A stretch of DNA of 64,000 bases from contig NZ_SIXI01000003.1 in assembly GCF_004310865.1 (NCBI RefSeq), forward strand, positions 372,001-436,000, given 5' to 3'. This stretch comes from Aquabacterium lacunae. GTDB taxonomy: Bacteria; Pseudomonadota; Gammaproteobacteria; Burkholderiales; Burkholderiaceae_C. Below, in pieces: positions 33,723-43,115 of the stretch; within the stretch, counting starts at the first letter, position 1, and each line of letters starts with the position of its first letter. The translations under genes were made by a program, and so were the position numbers. The notes under the pieces are model-generated. The model searched no databases, had not been told where the DNA came from, and was given only the letters and a program-made list of their open reading frames with translations.

Positions 33723-35123
33723 TCAGCACGCCACGATGTTCACGGCCAGCCCACCGCGGGCGGTTTCCTTGTACTTGTGGTGCATGTCGGCCCCGGTTTC
33801 GCGCATGGTCTGGATCACCTTGTCGAGGCTGACATGGTGGCGCCCGTCACCGTGCAGGGCCATGCGCGCGGCGTTCACGGCCTTCACGGCTGCGATGGCA
33901 TTGCGCTCGATGCACGGGATCTGCACGAGCCCGCCCACCGGGTCGCAGGTCAGGCCCAGATGGTGCTCCATGCCGATCTCGGCGGCGTTCTCGACCTGGG
34001 CCGGCGTGCCGCCCATCACGGCACACAGGGCCCCTGCGGCCATGGAACAGGCCACGCCCACTTCGCCCTGGCAACCCACCTCGGCCCCACTGATGCTGGC
34101 GTTTTCCTTGTAGAGGATGCCGATGGCACCGGCGGTGAGCAGGAAGTCGCACACGGCGCGGTCATGCTGTTCGGGCCGATGCGCCAGGGTGTGCACGATG
34201 TGGTGGTGCAGCACCGCGGGCACGATGCCGGCGGCGCCGTTGGTGGGCGCGGTCACCACCCGGCCCCCGGCGGCGTTTTCTTCGTTCACCGCCAGGGCCC
34301 AGAGGTTGATCCAGTCGATCACCTGCAAAGGGTCATGGGCTTGCGGGCCTGCGGCCAGCAGGCGTTCGTGCCAGGCCTTCGCGCGCCGCCTGACCTTGAA
34401 GCCGCCAGGCAACACGCCATCGGCCTGCAGGCCGCGCTGCACACAGGCCTGCATGGTGCGCCAGATGCGCAGCAGGCCCGCGTCGATGTCGGCATCGGCA
34501 CGCCAGTGGCGTTCGTTGCGGCGCATCACCTCGGCGATGCTGCAATGCAGGTGCTCGGTATGTTGCAACAGGGCTGCCGCACTGGGAAAGGGATGCGGCA
34601 GCACCGTGGTGTCGGGGGCCACCACCTTGTGGCGCTGCCCATCAGAAGCCACCTGCTCGCTGACCACGAAGCCCCCGCCCACCGAGTAATAGGCCTGCGC
34701 CTCCAGGCTGCGCCCTTGGGCGTCGAAGGCCTCGAAGCGCAGACCGTTGGGGTGAAAGGGCAGGCTCTGCCGGCGGTGGAAGACCAGGTCACGGGCCTCG
34801 TCGAAGGCCACGGCATGCTGGCCGCCCAGGGGCACCGAGGCCGTGGCCCGCAGGTGCGCCAGCAAAGCCGGGATCTGGTCGACATCGACCGTCTCGGGCT
34901 CGTGGCCTGCCAGCCCCAGCCACACGGCCTTGTCGCTGCCATGGCCTTTGCCGGTGGCACCCAGCGAACCATACAGACCCACCTGCACACGGGCGCAGGC
35001 GTTCAGCACACCCAGGGCCCGCAAGCGTTCGGTGAACAGCCGTGCGGCCCGCATGGGCCCCACGGTGTGTGAACTGGAAGGACCAATGCCGATCTTGAAC
35101 AGGTCGAAAACGCTGACAGCCAT
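33723..35123 (-). CDS. sdaA: L-serine ammonia-lyase (single-chain, Fe-S type)
   Basis: 466 residues, the length of the one-chain proteobacterial L-serine dehydratase. The N-terminal beta domain begins [20 protein letters not shown], the diagnostic family start; the C-terminal alpha domain has [17 protein letters not shown] segments, the metal-binding Cys residues ([26 protein letters not shown]) and ends near the usual [11 protein letters not shown]. It deaminates L-serine to pyruvate and ammonia using a [4Fe-4S] cluster, linking serine to central carbon metabolism. The ATG at 35123 is preferred over a TTG four codons earlier. The gene is single and not visibly linked to its neighbours. Confidence 0.95.
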   Translation of the reverse strand: MAVSVFDLFKIGIGPSSSHTVGPMRAARLFTERLRALGVLNACARVQVGLYGSLGATGKGHGSDKAVWLGLAGHEPETVDVDQIPALLAHLRATASVPLGGQHAVAFDEARDLVFHRRQSLPFHPNGLRFEAFDAQGRSLEAQAYYSVGGGFVVSEQVASDGQRHKVVAPDTTVLPHPFPSAAALLQHTEHLHCSIAEVMRRNERHWRADADIDAGLLRIWRTMQACVQRGLQADGVLPGGFKVRRRAKAWHERLLAAGPQAHDPLQVIDWINLWALAVNEENAAGGRVVTAPTNGAAGIVPAVLHHHIVHTLAHRPEQHDRAVCDFLLTAGAIGILYKENASISGAEVGCQGEVGVACSMAAGALCAVMGGTPAQVENAAEIGMEHHLGLTCDPVGGLVQIPCIERNAIAAVKAVNAARMALHGDGRHHVSLDKVIQTMRETGADMHHKYKETARGGLAVNIVAC

Positions 35124-35204
35124 GACCGTACGCAAGGAGCCTGTGTGGGCTCAGCTTACGACGATCAAGGCCTCACGGCATGCGGATTTGTGCGCAATGT
35201 GCAC

Positions 35205-36632
35205 TCACCAGCCGCCGCCCAGCGCACGCACCAGGCCCACGGTCTGGCTGGCCCAGGCGCCGCGCAGCTGCACCGCCTGACGCTCGGCCGCCAGCAGGCT
35301 GCGCTGGGTGTCGAGCAAGGTGGCGTAGCTGTCTTCGCCGGCACGGTAGCGCTTGTCGGCCAGCACGGCCGAGCGGCGGGCTGCAGCCACCGCCTCATCG
35401 ACCGATTCGGCCTGCTCGCGTGTGGTGCGCAAGCCGGTGAGCTGGCCGTCCACTTCTCCGAAAGCCTGCAGCACGGCCCCCCGGTAGTCGGCCACGGTTT
35501 CGTCGAGCGCCGCCTCGGCACGGGTGATGGCCGCCCGGTTGCGGCCGCCATCGATCAGGGGCAGGTTGAACACCGCGCTGACCAGCCAGGTGCGGGCGCT
35601 CATGGCGAACAGGTCCGACAGCTCGGGCGACGCCTGCCCGCCCTGGGCGGTCAGCACCAGCGCCGGGAACAGGGCCGATCGGGCCTGCCCCAGGCGGGCG
35701 TTGGCCGCCATCATGCGGGCCTGTGCGGCGGCCACGTCGGGACGGCGCTCCAGCAGGGCCGAGGGCAAGCCAGCCGGCACACCGGGCCAGCGCACGTCGG
35801 CCGGCAAAGGGGCCGGGGTCTGCCGGAAGGCGGCAGGCGGCTGGCCCAGCAACAGGGCCAGGGCTTGCTCGGCACGCTGGCGCTGGCCTTGCGCACCTTG
35901 CAGCTCGGCCCGGGTGCTGGCACGGTCGGCCTGCGCGCGGGCCACATCCAGCGCAGACACATCCCCCGCCTGATGGCGCTTGCTCACCAGGGCCAGCGTC
36001 TGCTCGCGCAGGGCCAGGGTCTGAGCTAGCAGGGCCACCTCGGCATCGAGCGCACGCAATTGGAAATGGGCCTGGGCCACATCGGCCTGCAGGGCCAGCT
36101 GCACCGACCGGGCCGAAGCTTCCACCGCCTGTGCATCCGCTTCGGCGGCCTGCACGCCCTGGGCCACGCGCTGGAACAGGTCCACCTCGTAACTCGCGCC
36201 CAGGCCCACTTGCCAGGCCGTGCCGGGCGGCACGCGGGTGCCCGCCGGCGCACCGGCCTCGACGGCCGACAGCTTCTGCCGAGAGCCGCCTGCCTGCAGG
36301 CCCAGCTGCACCGAGCGCTCGGCCTGTGCACCTTGCCACAAGGCCCGTGCGGCCTTCACGCGGGCAGCGGCCGCGGCCAGCCCCGGGTAGCCGGCTTCGG
36401 CCTGCTGCTGCAGGGTGTCCAGCACCGGGTCCTGGAACACGCGCCACCACTGGCCGCGGGGCTGGGCCTCGGCCGGTTCTGCGGCTTTCCATCGGCCTTG
36501 TGCGGCTTCGGCCTCGCTGTAGGCGGCAGGCACATCCAGCCTGGCTTCGGGCCAGGTGGGGGCACTGCTGCAGGCACTGAGCACCGCGGCCGACACGGCC
36601 ACGGCCCAAGGTTTCAACACAGAAGGGATCAT
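35205..36632 (-). CDS. RND efflux outer-membrane factor, OpcM/OprN-type lipoprotein
   Basis: 475 residues of the NodT/OprM family. The lipobox LSACSS puts a lipidated Cys at about residue 21. Two long helical repeats (VFQDPVLDTLQQQAEAGYPGL..., and SARTWLVSAVFNLPLIDGG) form the trimeric outer-membrane channel. It overlaps the RND gene by four bases (ATGA), so translation is coupled. With the adaptor at 39833 and pump at 36629 it completes a tripartite drug exporter. The full gene order hydrolase-adaptor-pump-channel with a divergent LysR gene matches Burkholderia ceoR-llpE-ceoA-ceoB-opcM. Confidence 0.9.
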   Translation of the reverse strand: MIPSVLKPWAVAVSAAVLSACSSAPTWPEARLDVPAAYSEAEAAQGRWKAAEPAEAQPRGQWWRVFQDPVLDTLQQQAEAGYPGLAAAAARVKAARALWQGAQAERSVQLGLQAGGSRQKLSAVEAGAPAGTRVPPGTAWQVGLGASYEVDLFQRVAQGVQAAEADAQAVEASARSVQLALQADVAQAHFQLRALDAEVALLAQTLALREQTLALVSKRHQAGDVSALDVARAQADRASTRAELQGAQGQRQRAEQALALLLGQPPAAFRQTPAPLPADVRWPGVPAGLPSALLERRPDVAAAQARMMAANARLGQARSALFPALVLTAQGGQASPELSDLFAMSARTWLVSAVFNLPLIDGGRNRAAITRAEAALDETVADYRGAVLQAFGEVDGQLTGLRTTREQAESVDEAVAAARRSAVLADKRYRAGEDSYATLLDTQRSLLAAERQAVQLRGAWASQTVGLVRALGGGW

Positions 36633-39600
36633 GCTTGCACCTCGTGGGTCAGTGCAGCGCTGTCTGCCACAGCGCGTGCGGGGGTCGGGCTGAAGCGCTC
36701 TGCCAGCTGGCGCACCAGCACATAGAACACCGGGGTGAGGAACAGGCCGAACAGGGTCACACCCAGCATGCCGGCGAACACGGCCACGCCCATGGCGTGG
36801 CGCATCTCGGCGCCAGCACCGGTCGAGAAGACCAGCGGCACCACCCCCATGATGAACGCGATGGACGTCATCAGGATGGGGCGCAGGCGCAGTCGGCATG
36901 CCTCCAGGGCCGCGTCCACGATGCCCTTGCCATGCTGCTCCAGCTCGCGGGCGAACTCGACGATCAGGATGGCGTTCTTGGCCGACAGCCCCACCAGCAC
37001 GAACAAGGCAATCTGCGTGAAGATGTTGTTGTCGCCGCCGCTCCACCACACGCCCAGCAAGGCGCACAGCATCGACATCGGCACGATCAGGATCACGGCC
37101 AGTGGCAACGTCCAGCTTTCGTACTGCGCAGCCAGCACCAGGAAGACCAGCAGCACGCACAGCGGAAACACATAGACCATGGTGTTGCCCGCCAGGATCT
37201 CCTGGTAGGTCAGGTCGGTCCACTCGTAGCTCACGCCCTTGGGCAGTGTTTCTTCGGCCAGCTGGGCCATGATGGCCTGGGCCTGGCCCGACGACACGCC
37301 TGGCGCCGCCCCCCCGTTGATGTCGGCCGACACGTAGGCGTTGTAACGCTGCACGCGGTCGGGGCCGTAGCTGTCGCTCACCTTGACCAGGCTGGACAAC
37401 GGCACCATGTCGCCACTGTCGCTGCGCACTTTCAGTTGCGCAATGGCTTCGGCGTTGTTGCGGAACGGCGCATCGGCCTGGGCCACCACCTGGAAGGTGC
37501 GGCCAAAGCGGTTGAAGTCGTTCACATACAGAGAGCCCAGGTTGATCTGCAGCGTGTCATAGATCGCCGACAGCGGCACGCCGAGCTGCTTGGCCTTGGT
37601 GCGGTCCACATCGGCAAACAGCTGCGGCACGTTGATCTGGTAGCTGCTGAACACGCCGGCCAGCTGCGGTGTCTGCCAGGCCTTCATCTGCAGGGCCATC
37701 ACAGCCTTGTACAGCTCGTCATAGCCCACGTTGCCGCGGTCTTCGACGAACAGCTTGAAGCCACCAATGGCGCCCATGCCGTCCACCGCGGGGGGCGGGA
37801 ACACCATGATGAAAGCGTCCTGGATCGCCCCCAGGCGTTGGTTGACCTCGGCCGCGATGGCGTCGCCCGACAACCCGGGGCCCTTGCGCTGGTCGAAATC
37901 ATCGAGCGTGTAGAACACGATGCCGGCGTTGGGCGCATTGGTGAAGCCATTGATCGACAGGCCCGGGAAGGCCACCGATTCCTTCACCCCTGGCACCGAC
38001 TGGGCAATGTCCGTCATGCGGCGGATGACCGCATCGGTGCGCTCCAGCGAGGCGGCATCGGGCAGTTGCGCAAAGCCGACCAGGTACTGCTTGTCTTGTG
38101 CGGGCACAAAGCCCGCCGGCACCTGCTTGAACACGAAGACGGCGGCCACACACAGCGCCAGGTACGCGCCCATGGTCAGGGCCTTGTGACGCAGGGTTCC
38201 CTGCACGCCCCCGTGGTACCCGAGCGAGGCGCGGTCGAAAACCCGGTTGAACCGCTTGAAAAAACCACCCAGCGCCCAGTCCATGGCGCGGGCCAGCTTG
38301 TCCTTGGGTGCGTCATGCGGCTTGAGCAGCACGGCGGCCAGCGCAGGCGACAGGGTCAGCGAGTTGAAGGCCGATATGACCGTCGAGATGGCGATCGTCA
38401 ACGCGAACTGCTTGTAGAACTGCCCGGTCAGGCCCGACACATAGGCAATCGGGATGAACACCGCGCACAGCACCAGCGCAATCGCGATGATCGGCCCGGA
38501 GACCTCCTTCATGGCCTGGATGGTGGCGTCACGCGGGCTCAAGCCCAGCGCGATGTTGCGCTCGACGTTCTCGACCACCACGATGGCATCGTCCACGACG
38601 ATGCCGATGGCCAGCACCAGGCCGAACAGAGACAGCGTGTTGATCGAAAACCCGAAGGCCAGCAGCACGGCAAACGTCCCGACGATGGACACGGGCACGG
38701 CCAGCAGCGGGATGATGGAGGCACGCCAGGTCTGCAGGAACACGATCACCACGATCACGACCAGGGCCACGGCCTCGATCAGCGTCTTGATCACCGCCTG
38801 GATCGAATCGCGGACGAACTGCGTCGGGTCGTAGACGATGGCGTAGTCCACATCGGGCGGGAAGGACTGCTTGAGCTCGTCCATCAACGCGCGCACATCG
38901 GTCGACAGCTGCAATGCGTTCGAGTTGGGCGCCGCGAAGATGCCCATGCCGATGGCCGGCTTGTTGTTGAGCAGCGAGCGCAAGGCGTACTGGTTGGACC
39001 CCAGCTCGATGCGCGCCACATCGCGCAGGTGGGTCACGCCACCCGAGGCGTTGGTCTTGACGATGATGTTGCCAAACTCGGCCTCGGTGGTCAGGCGCCC
39101 CTGGGTGTTGACCGAGAGCTGGAATGGGGCGCGGGTGTCGGGCGGCGCGCCCACGGTGCCGGCGGCCACCTGCACGTTCTGCTCGCGGATGGCAGCCACC
39201 ACATCGGATGCCGTCATGCCGCGCTGGGCCACCTTTTGCGGGTCCAGCCAGATGCGCATGGCGTAATCACCCGAGCCAAAGACCTGCACATCCCCCATGC
39301 CGGAAAGCCGCGACAGGCGGTCCTTCACGTTGAGCGTGGCGTAGTTGCGCAGGTAGACGTCGTCGTAGGTGCCCTTGGGCGAGAGCAGGTGCACCACCAT
39401 CGTGATGTTGGGCGAGCTCTTGACCGTGGTCACGCCGATCTGGCGCACCTCTTCGGGCAGGCGGGGCAAGGCACGCTGCACGCGGTTCTGCACCTGGGTT
39501 TCGGCCTGTTCAACGTTGGTGCCGATCTTGAAGGTCACGGTCAGCGTCATCACGCCGTCGGTGGTGGCCTGCGAGGACATGTAGAGCATGTTCTCGACGC

Positions 39601-39817
39601 CGTTGATCTGCTCCTCCAAGGGGGCAGCGACGGTTTCGGCGATGACCTTGGGGTTGGCGCCCGGGAACTGCGCGCGCACCACCACCGACGGCGGCACCAC
39701 CTCGGGGTATTCCGAGATGGGCAGCTTGAAGATGGCGATGACGCCCGCGATGAACACGAGGATGGACAGCACCGCCGCAAAGATCGGCCTGTCCACAAAG
39801 CGTGTGGAGATGTTCAT
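36629..39817 (-). CDS. RND multidrug efflux pump, CeoB/MexF-type (HAE1)
   Basis: 1062-residue inner-membrane antiporter. The start MNISTRFVDRPIFAAVLSIL, the pore segment FPGANPKVIAETVAAPLEEQI, the GIVVDDAIVVVENVERN helix with its two proton-relay Asp residues, and GAGAEMRHAMGVAVFAGML near the end are typical of MexF and CeoB. The two periplasmic loops hold the drug-binding pocket. It uses the proton gradient to export chloramphenicol, quinolone, trimethoprim or aromatic-type compounds in known relatives; the spectrum here is not shown. It lies 15 bp behind the adaptor gene and overlaps the channel gene. Confidence 0.93.
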   Translation of the reverse strand: MNISTRFVDRPIFAAVLSILVFIAGVIAIFKLPISEYPEVVPPSVVVRAQFPGANPKVIAETVAAPLEEQINGVENMLYMSSQATTDGVMTLTVTFKIGTNVEQAETQVQNRVQRALPRLPEEVRQIGVTTVKSSPNITMVVHLLSPKGTYDDVYLRNYATLNVKDRLSRLSGMGDVQVFGSGDYAMRIWLDPQKVAQRGMTASDVVAAIREQNVQVAAGTVGAPPDTRAPFQLSVNTQGRLTTEAEFGNIIVKTNASGGVTHLRDVARIELGSNQYALRSLLNNKPAIGMGIFAAPNSNALQLSTDVRALMDELKQSFPPDVDYAIVYDPTQFVRDSIQAVIKTLIEAVALVVIVVIVFLQTWRASIIPLLAVPVSIVGTFAVLLAFGFSINTLSLFGLVLAIGIVVDDAIVVVENVERNIALGLSPRDATIQAMKEVSGPIIAIALVLCAVFIPIAYVSGLTGQFYKQFALTIAISTVISAFNSLTLSPALAAVLLKPHDAPKDKLARAMDWALGGFFKRFNRVFDRASLGYHGGVQGTLRHKALTMGAYLALCVAAVFVFKQVPAGFVPAQDKQYLVGFAQLPDAASLERTDAVIRRMTDIAQSVPGVKESVAFPGLSINGFTNAPNAGIVFYTLDDFDQRKGPGLSGDAIAAEVNQRLGAIQDAFIMVFPPPAVDGMGAIGGFKLFVEDRGNVGYDELYKAVMALQMKAWQTPQLAGVFSSYQINVPQLFADVDRTKAKQLGVPLSAIYDTLQINLGSLYVNDFNRFGRTFQVVAQADAPFRNNAEAIAQLKVRSDSGDMVPLSSLVKVSDSYGPDRVQRYNAYVSADINGGAAPGVSSGQAQAIMAQLAEETLPKGVSYEWTDLTYQEILAGNTMVYVFPLCVLLVFLVLAAQYESWTLPLAVILIVPMSMLCALLGVWWSGGDNNIFTQIALFVLVGLSAKNAILIVEFARELEQHGKGIVDAALEACRLRLRPILMTSIAFIMGVVPLVFSTGAGAEMRHAMGVAVFAGMLGVTLFGLFLTPVFYVLVRQLAERFSPTPARAVADSAALTHEVQA

Positions 39818-39832
39818 GAGATGGCCTTTCGC

Positions 39833-41053
39833 TTACTTGGCTGCGGCTTGGGATGCGGCCGGGCCAGAGGCTGTGGCGCTTTCCATGGGCACCACCTGCG
39901 GGGCCACAGGCGCACCGGGGCGCACGCGCTGCAAGCCATCGACGATCACGCGCTCTCCGGCCTTCAGGCCTGCGGTGACCACACGCAACTCGCCGACGGT
40001 CGCGCCCAGTTGCACGGCGCGGTATTCGGTCTGGTTGTTGGCGCCCACCACATACACGAACTTGCGGTTCTGGTCGGTGCCCACGGCCTTCTCGGCCACC
40101 AGGCTGGCGGGCACGCCACCGGCCTCGGTGCCCAGCTTCACGCGGGCGAACAGGCCCGGGGTGAGCAGGCCGTCCTTGTTGTCGACGATGGCACGCAGTC
40201 GCAGGCTGCCGGTCTGCGGGTCGATCTGGTTGTCCACGAACTCCAGCTTGCCCGGGTGGGGGAAGCCTGGTTCATGCGCCAGGCCCACGTTCACCTTCAA
40301 GGCCCCTGGGTTGCGGCGCGCCAGCTGGCCCAACTGCAGGTAGGTGGCTTCGTCGCCGTTGAAACTCACATACACCGGGTTGGCCGACACCAGGGTGGTC
40401 AGCACCTGGTTGCCATTGACCAGGTTGCCCTCGGTGACTTCCGCCTTGCCCACGCGGCCATCGAACGGCGCACGCACCTGGGTCCACTCCAGGTTCAGCC
40501 GGGCGGCACTCAGCGCCGCTTCATCGGCCTTGGCCGTGGCCAGCAGCTGGCGCGCGTTGGCGGCGCGCTCGTCGTGGTCTTTCTGGGCAATCGCGTTGTC
40601 GTCCAGCAAACGTCGGGCACGCAGCAGCTCGGTCTGGGCCAGATCGGCCCGTGCCTTTGAACTGGCGGCCGCGGCGTCGAGGCGGTTCACCTCGGCCTGG
40701 TAGGCGCGCGGGTCGATGGTGAAGAGCACATCCCCCTTGCGCACCAGCGAGCCGGCCTTGAACCGCACACGCTCGACGGTGCCCGCCACGCGCGGACGGA
40801 TCTCGGCACGGTCGACCGCCTCGATGCGGCCTGAGAACTCGCGCTCGTCGGCCACCGGGCGGGCCACCACGGCCGCCACGCTCACGGGGGTGGCCGGTGG
40901 GGCCGCCGAGGCCGCAGCCTGGGCCGTCTGTTCGGGGCCACAGCCGACCAGCAGGCCGGTGGCGCCCAGGGTGGCGAACACGGCCAGCACACCCCACGCC
41001 TGGCGGCGTGAGGCATGGGCCTCGGATCGATCAATGGCAGTGTGCTTGGGCAT
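39833..41053 (-). CDS. RND periplasmic adaptor (membrane fusion protein), CeoA/MexE-type
   Basis: 406 residues. Lipobox LLVGCGPE anchors the N terminus. The lipoyl half-motifs (GTVERVRFKAGSLVRKGDVLFTIDPR and APFDGRVGKAEVTEGNLVNG) flank a helical hairpin (LDAAAASSKARADLAQTELLRARRLLDDNAI), followed by beta-barrel and membrane-proximal domains. It bridges the RND pump and the outer-membrane channel. The ATG at 41053 follows GGGGAG. It is the first pump-component gene in the transcript, about 117 bp downstream of the hydrolase-like gene. Confidence 0.92.
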   Translation of the reverse strand: MPKHTAIDRSEAHASRRQAWGVLAVFATLGATGLLVGCGPEQTAQAAASAAPPATPVSVAAVVARPVADEREFSGRIEAVDRAEIRPRVAGTVERVRFKAGSLVRKGDVLFTIDPRAYQAEVNRLDAAAASSKARADLAQTELLRARRLLDDNAIAQKDHDERAANARQLLATAKADEAALSAARLNLEWTQVRAPFDGRVGKAEVTEGNLVNGNQVLTTLVSANPVYVSFNGDEATYLQLGQLARRNPGALKVNVGLAHEPGFPHPGKLEFVDNQIDPQTGSLRLRAIVDNKDGLLTPGLFARVKLGTEAGGVPASLVAEKAVGTDQNRKFVYVVGANNQTEYRAVQLGATVGELRVVTAGLKAGERVIVDGLQRVRPGAPVAPQVVPMESATASGPAASQAAAK

Positions 41054-41170
41054 GGAGGCTCCCCAAAGTGAAAATGAAGCAGCCGCACACGCGCCTGCTC
41101 CGGGTGGCGACCACACCGGGGCAGACGTGTTGCGAACATTCAGGAGGGCCGCTGGTGCGGCCTGTCGTTG

Positions 41171-42010
41171 TCAGTGGCGCGGAAAGGGCGCAGGCGGCTC
41201 AGCGGGCCTGGCCAGGAAATCACGCGTGGCCAGCACGCAAGGGTCGTCAGCGGTCAGCTCGCATCGATCGGCGGCATCTCGCAAGGCATCGGGCGGTGGC
41301 AGGGCCACGTCATGGGCCACATTGCCGGCGGCACGCAACTGGGCGGCATAGGCCTTGGCCTCATCGGCCAGGGGATCGCCTTCGGTGTGAAAGATCAAAG
41401 CAGGCGGCAGGTCGGCCAGGCGGCGTGCATTGAGCGGGCTGGCGTAAGGGTGCAGCCGGTCGGCCGGGTTGGGCAGGTAGCGGCGGTAGGCCTCTTCGGC
41501 AGCCTGAACCAGCCCGCGCTGATCCGGGTCGTGCACGGCCCCGCGCATGGAGCCGCACCCCATGCGCGCATCGAGCATGGGCGTGATCAGCACCTGGCCC
41601 GCCAGGGCCGGCCCCAGGCGGTCGCGGCACACCAGCGCCGACACCGCCGCCAGGTTGCCACCGGCTTCGCACCCGGCCACGAACAGGCGTGCCCCCTTGG
41701 CCGCCAGCGTCGGGCGGTGCTGCATGGCGTGTGTCAGCACCACATGGGCGTCTTCCACCGGGGCCGGAAAGGCGCGGTCTGGCACCTCAGCGTAGTAAGG
41801 GGCCAGGATGTTGGCACCGCAGGCCTCGGCCATCACGCGCAGACAGGCATTGGCTTCATCCAGGTCAGGGGCGACAAAGCCACCGGGCGCAAAAAACACC
41901 ATCAGCGCGGGCTTGGGTGCCTGGCTGCGGTACAGGCGCAGTCGCAGGGGCCCGCTGTGGCCGGCCCACCCGAACTCGCTGATCGCCGCTTGCGCATCCA
42001 ACGCTGCCAT
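41171..42010 (-). CDS. LlpE-like alpha/beta hydrolase with degenerate active site
   Basis: 279 residues of the HSL-type alpha/beta hydrolase fold. The family's oxyanion motif HGGGF is replaced by APGGF (41-45) and the nucleophile elbow GDSAGG by GCEAGG, so the catalytic Ser is Glu115 (codon GAA, bases 41668-41666). The Asp-containing segment TEGDPLADEA is kept, but the late catalytic His context (HGF) is absent. This is therefore probably not an esterase. In Burkholderia the lipase-like gene llpE occupies the same place, between the LysR gene ceoR and ceoA. It is the promoter-proximal gene of the efflux transcript; a ligand-binding or regulatory role is possible. The start is uncertain; ATG 42010 lacks a strong ribosome binding site. 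Confidence 0.78.
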   Translation of the reverse strand: MAALDAQAAISEFGWAGHSGPLRLRLYRSQAPKPALMVFFAPGGFVAPDLDEANACLRVMAEACGANILAPYYAEVPDRAFPAPVEDAHVVLTHAMQHRPTLAAKGARLFVAGCEAGGNLAAVSALVCRDRLGPALAGQVLITPMLDARMGCGSMRGAVHDPDQRGLVQAAEEAYRRYLPNPADRLHPYASPLNARRLADLPPALIFHTEGDPLADEAKAYAAQLRAAGNVAHDVALPPPDALRDAADRCELTADDPCVLATRDFLARPAEPPAPFPRH

Positions 42011-42068
42011 TGACTGGACCACCACGTCACGCCCCTTGCATCGGCCCCATGCCGACGGTGAACGAACT

Positions 42069-42087
42069 GTAAAGGCCCGCTCTTTAC
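42069..42087. promoter_or_regulatory. candidate LysR-type operator of the efflux operon
   Basis: Perfect inverted repeat GTAAAG-N7-CTTTAC in the 129-bp gap between the divergent llpE-like and lysR genes. The position suits a CeoR-like activator that controls both directions; the T-N11-A spacing is not exact. Confidence 0.5.
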
Positions 42088-42139
42088 GAATAAATACCCT
42101 TCTTTTGAAATGACTGTTCAGCCTGGCGAACAATCAAGC

Positions 42140-43045
42140 ATGGACAAACTCAAAGCCATGGAAGTGTTCGTGCGCGTGGTCGACTTGGGCAGCTTCAGCC
42201 GGGCGGCCGAAGCCCTGGGCACCCCCAAGGCCACGGTGTCGACTTTGCTGCAGGAGCTGGAAGCCCAGCTGGGCGTGCGTTTGCTCAACCGCACCACCCG
42301 ACGGGTCGGCCTGACGGCCGATGGGGCGGCGTACTACGAACGCTGCGTGCGCATCCTCGATGACCTGCGCGAAGCCGATGAATCGGTGTCATCGCGACAC
42401 GGCCAGGCCGAAGGCCGGCTGAAGGTGGACATGCCCACCAGCCTGGCCAGCCTGCTGCTGCACCAGGACATCCCGGCACTGCTGGCCCGCTACCCCGGCT
42501 TGCAGCTGGAACTGGGCTGCTCGGACCGCCTGATCCATGTGGTCCATGAAGGGGTGGACTGCGTGCTGCGGGCTGGGGAGCTGCGCGACCCCACCCTGGT
42601 GGCCCGCCGCGTGGGCGAGCTGCGCATGGTGACCGTGGCCTCGCCGGGCTACCTGGCGCGACACGGTGTGCCCGAGCACCCCCAAGACCTGATGCAGGGC
42701 ACCCATCGCAGCGTGGATTACTTCATGGCCAATGGCCGACTCTCGCCGTTCGAGTTCCGGCGAGGTTCAGAGCTTGTGCGGCTGGTGCCGCCCAGCGCGC
42801 TGGCCGTGAACGATTCCAATGCCTACCGGGACGCCTGTGTGGCCGGCCTGGGCTGGGGCCAGCTGCCCGACATCGTGCTCAAAGCAGTCCAGCCCCAGGG
42901 GCTGCTGCAGCCCATCCTGTCCGACTGGCGTGCCGAAGTGCTGCCCGTGCATGTGGTGTTCCCGTCCAACCGGCACCTGTCGACCCGGGTTCAGGCCTTT
43001 GTGGAATGGGCTGCCGAGGTGTTCGCACGATCTGGCCAAGCCTGA
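42140..43045 (+). CDS. LysR family regulator, CeoR-like
   Basis: 301 residues. N-terminal winged helix-turn-helix: MDKLKAMEVFVRVVDLGSFSRAAEALGTPKATVSTLLQELEAQLG followed by RLLNRTTRRVGLTADG. The C-terminal part is a two-lobed substrate-binding domain (GRLKVDMPTSLASLLLHQDIPALLARYPGL). It is divergent from the efflux operon, the standard layout for an activator of MexEF/CeoAB-type pumps. Known relatives answer to salicylate or other aromatic acids; the ligand here is inferred only from the gene order. The ATG at 42140 is chosen because the usual MD(K/R)L start follows. Confidence 0.88.
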   Translation: MDKLKAMEVFVRVVDLGSFSRAAEALGTPKATVSTLLQELEAQLGVRLLNRTTRRVGLTADGAAYYERCVRILDDLREADESVSSRHGQAEGRLKVDMPTSLASLLLHQDIPALLARYPGLQLELGCSDRLIHVVHEGVDCVLRAGELRDPTLVARRVGELRMVTVASPGYLARHGVPEHPQDLMQGTHRSVDYFMANGRLSPFEFRRGSELVRLVPPSALAVNDSNAYRDACVAGLGWGQLPDIVLKAVQPQGLLQPILSDWRAEVLPVHVVFPSNRHLSTRVQAFVEWAAEVFARSGQA

Positions 43046-43115
43046 CAGGCACAGCCCCTTGCCGCAGCACCTGGGGCGTGGCATGGTCGGCAGGCTTTCT
43101 GCACTACGCCATCCG

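Noticed and set aside
36635..40660. Open frame of more than 1,300 codons antisense to the RND pump and adaptor
   Set aside because: His/Gly/Gln-rich translation typical of antisense frames in high-GC genes; the opposite strand encodes complete CeoB- and CeoA-type proteins.
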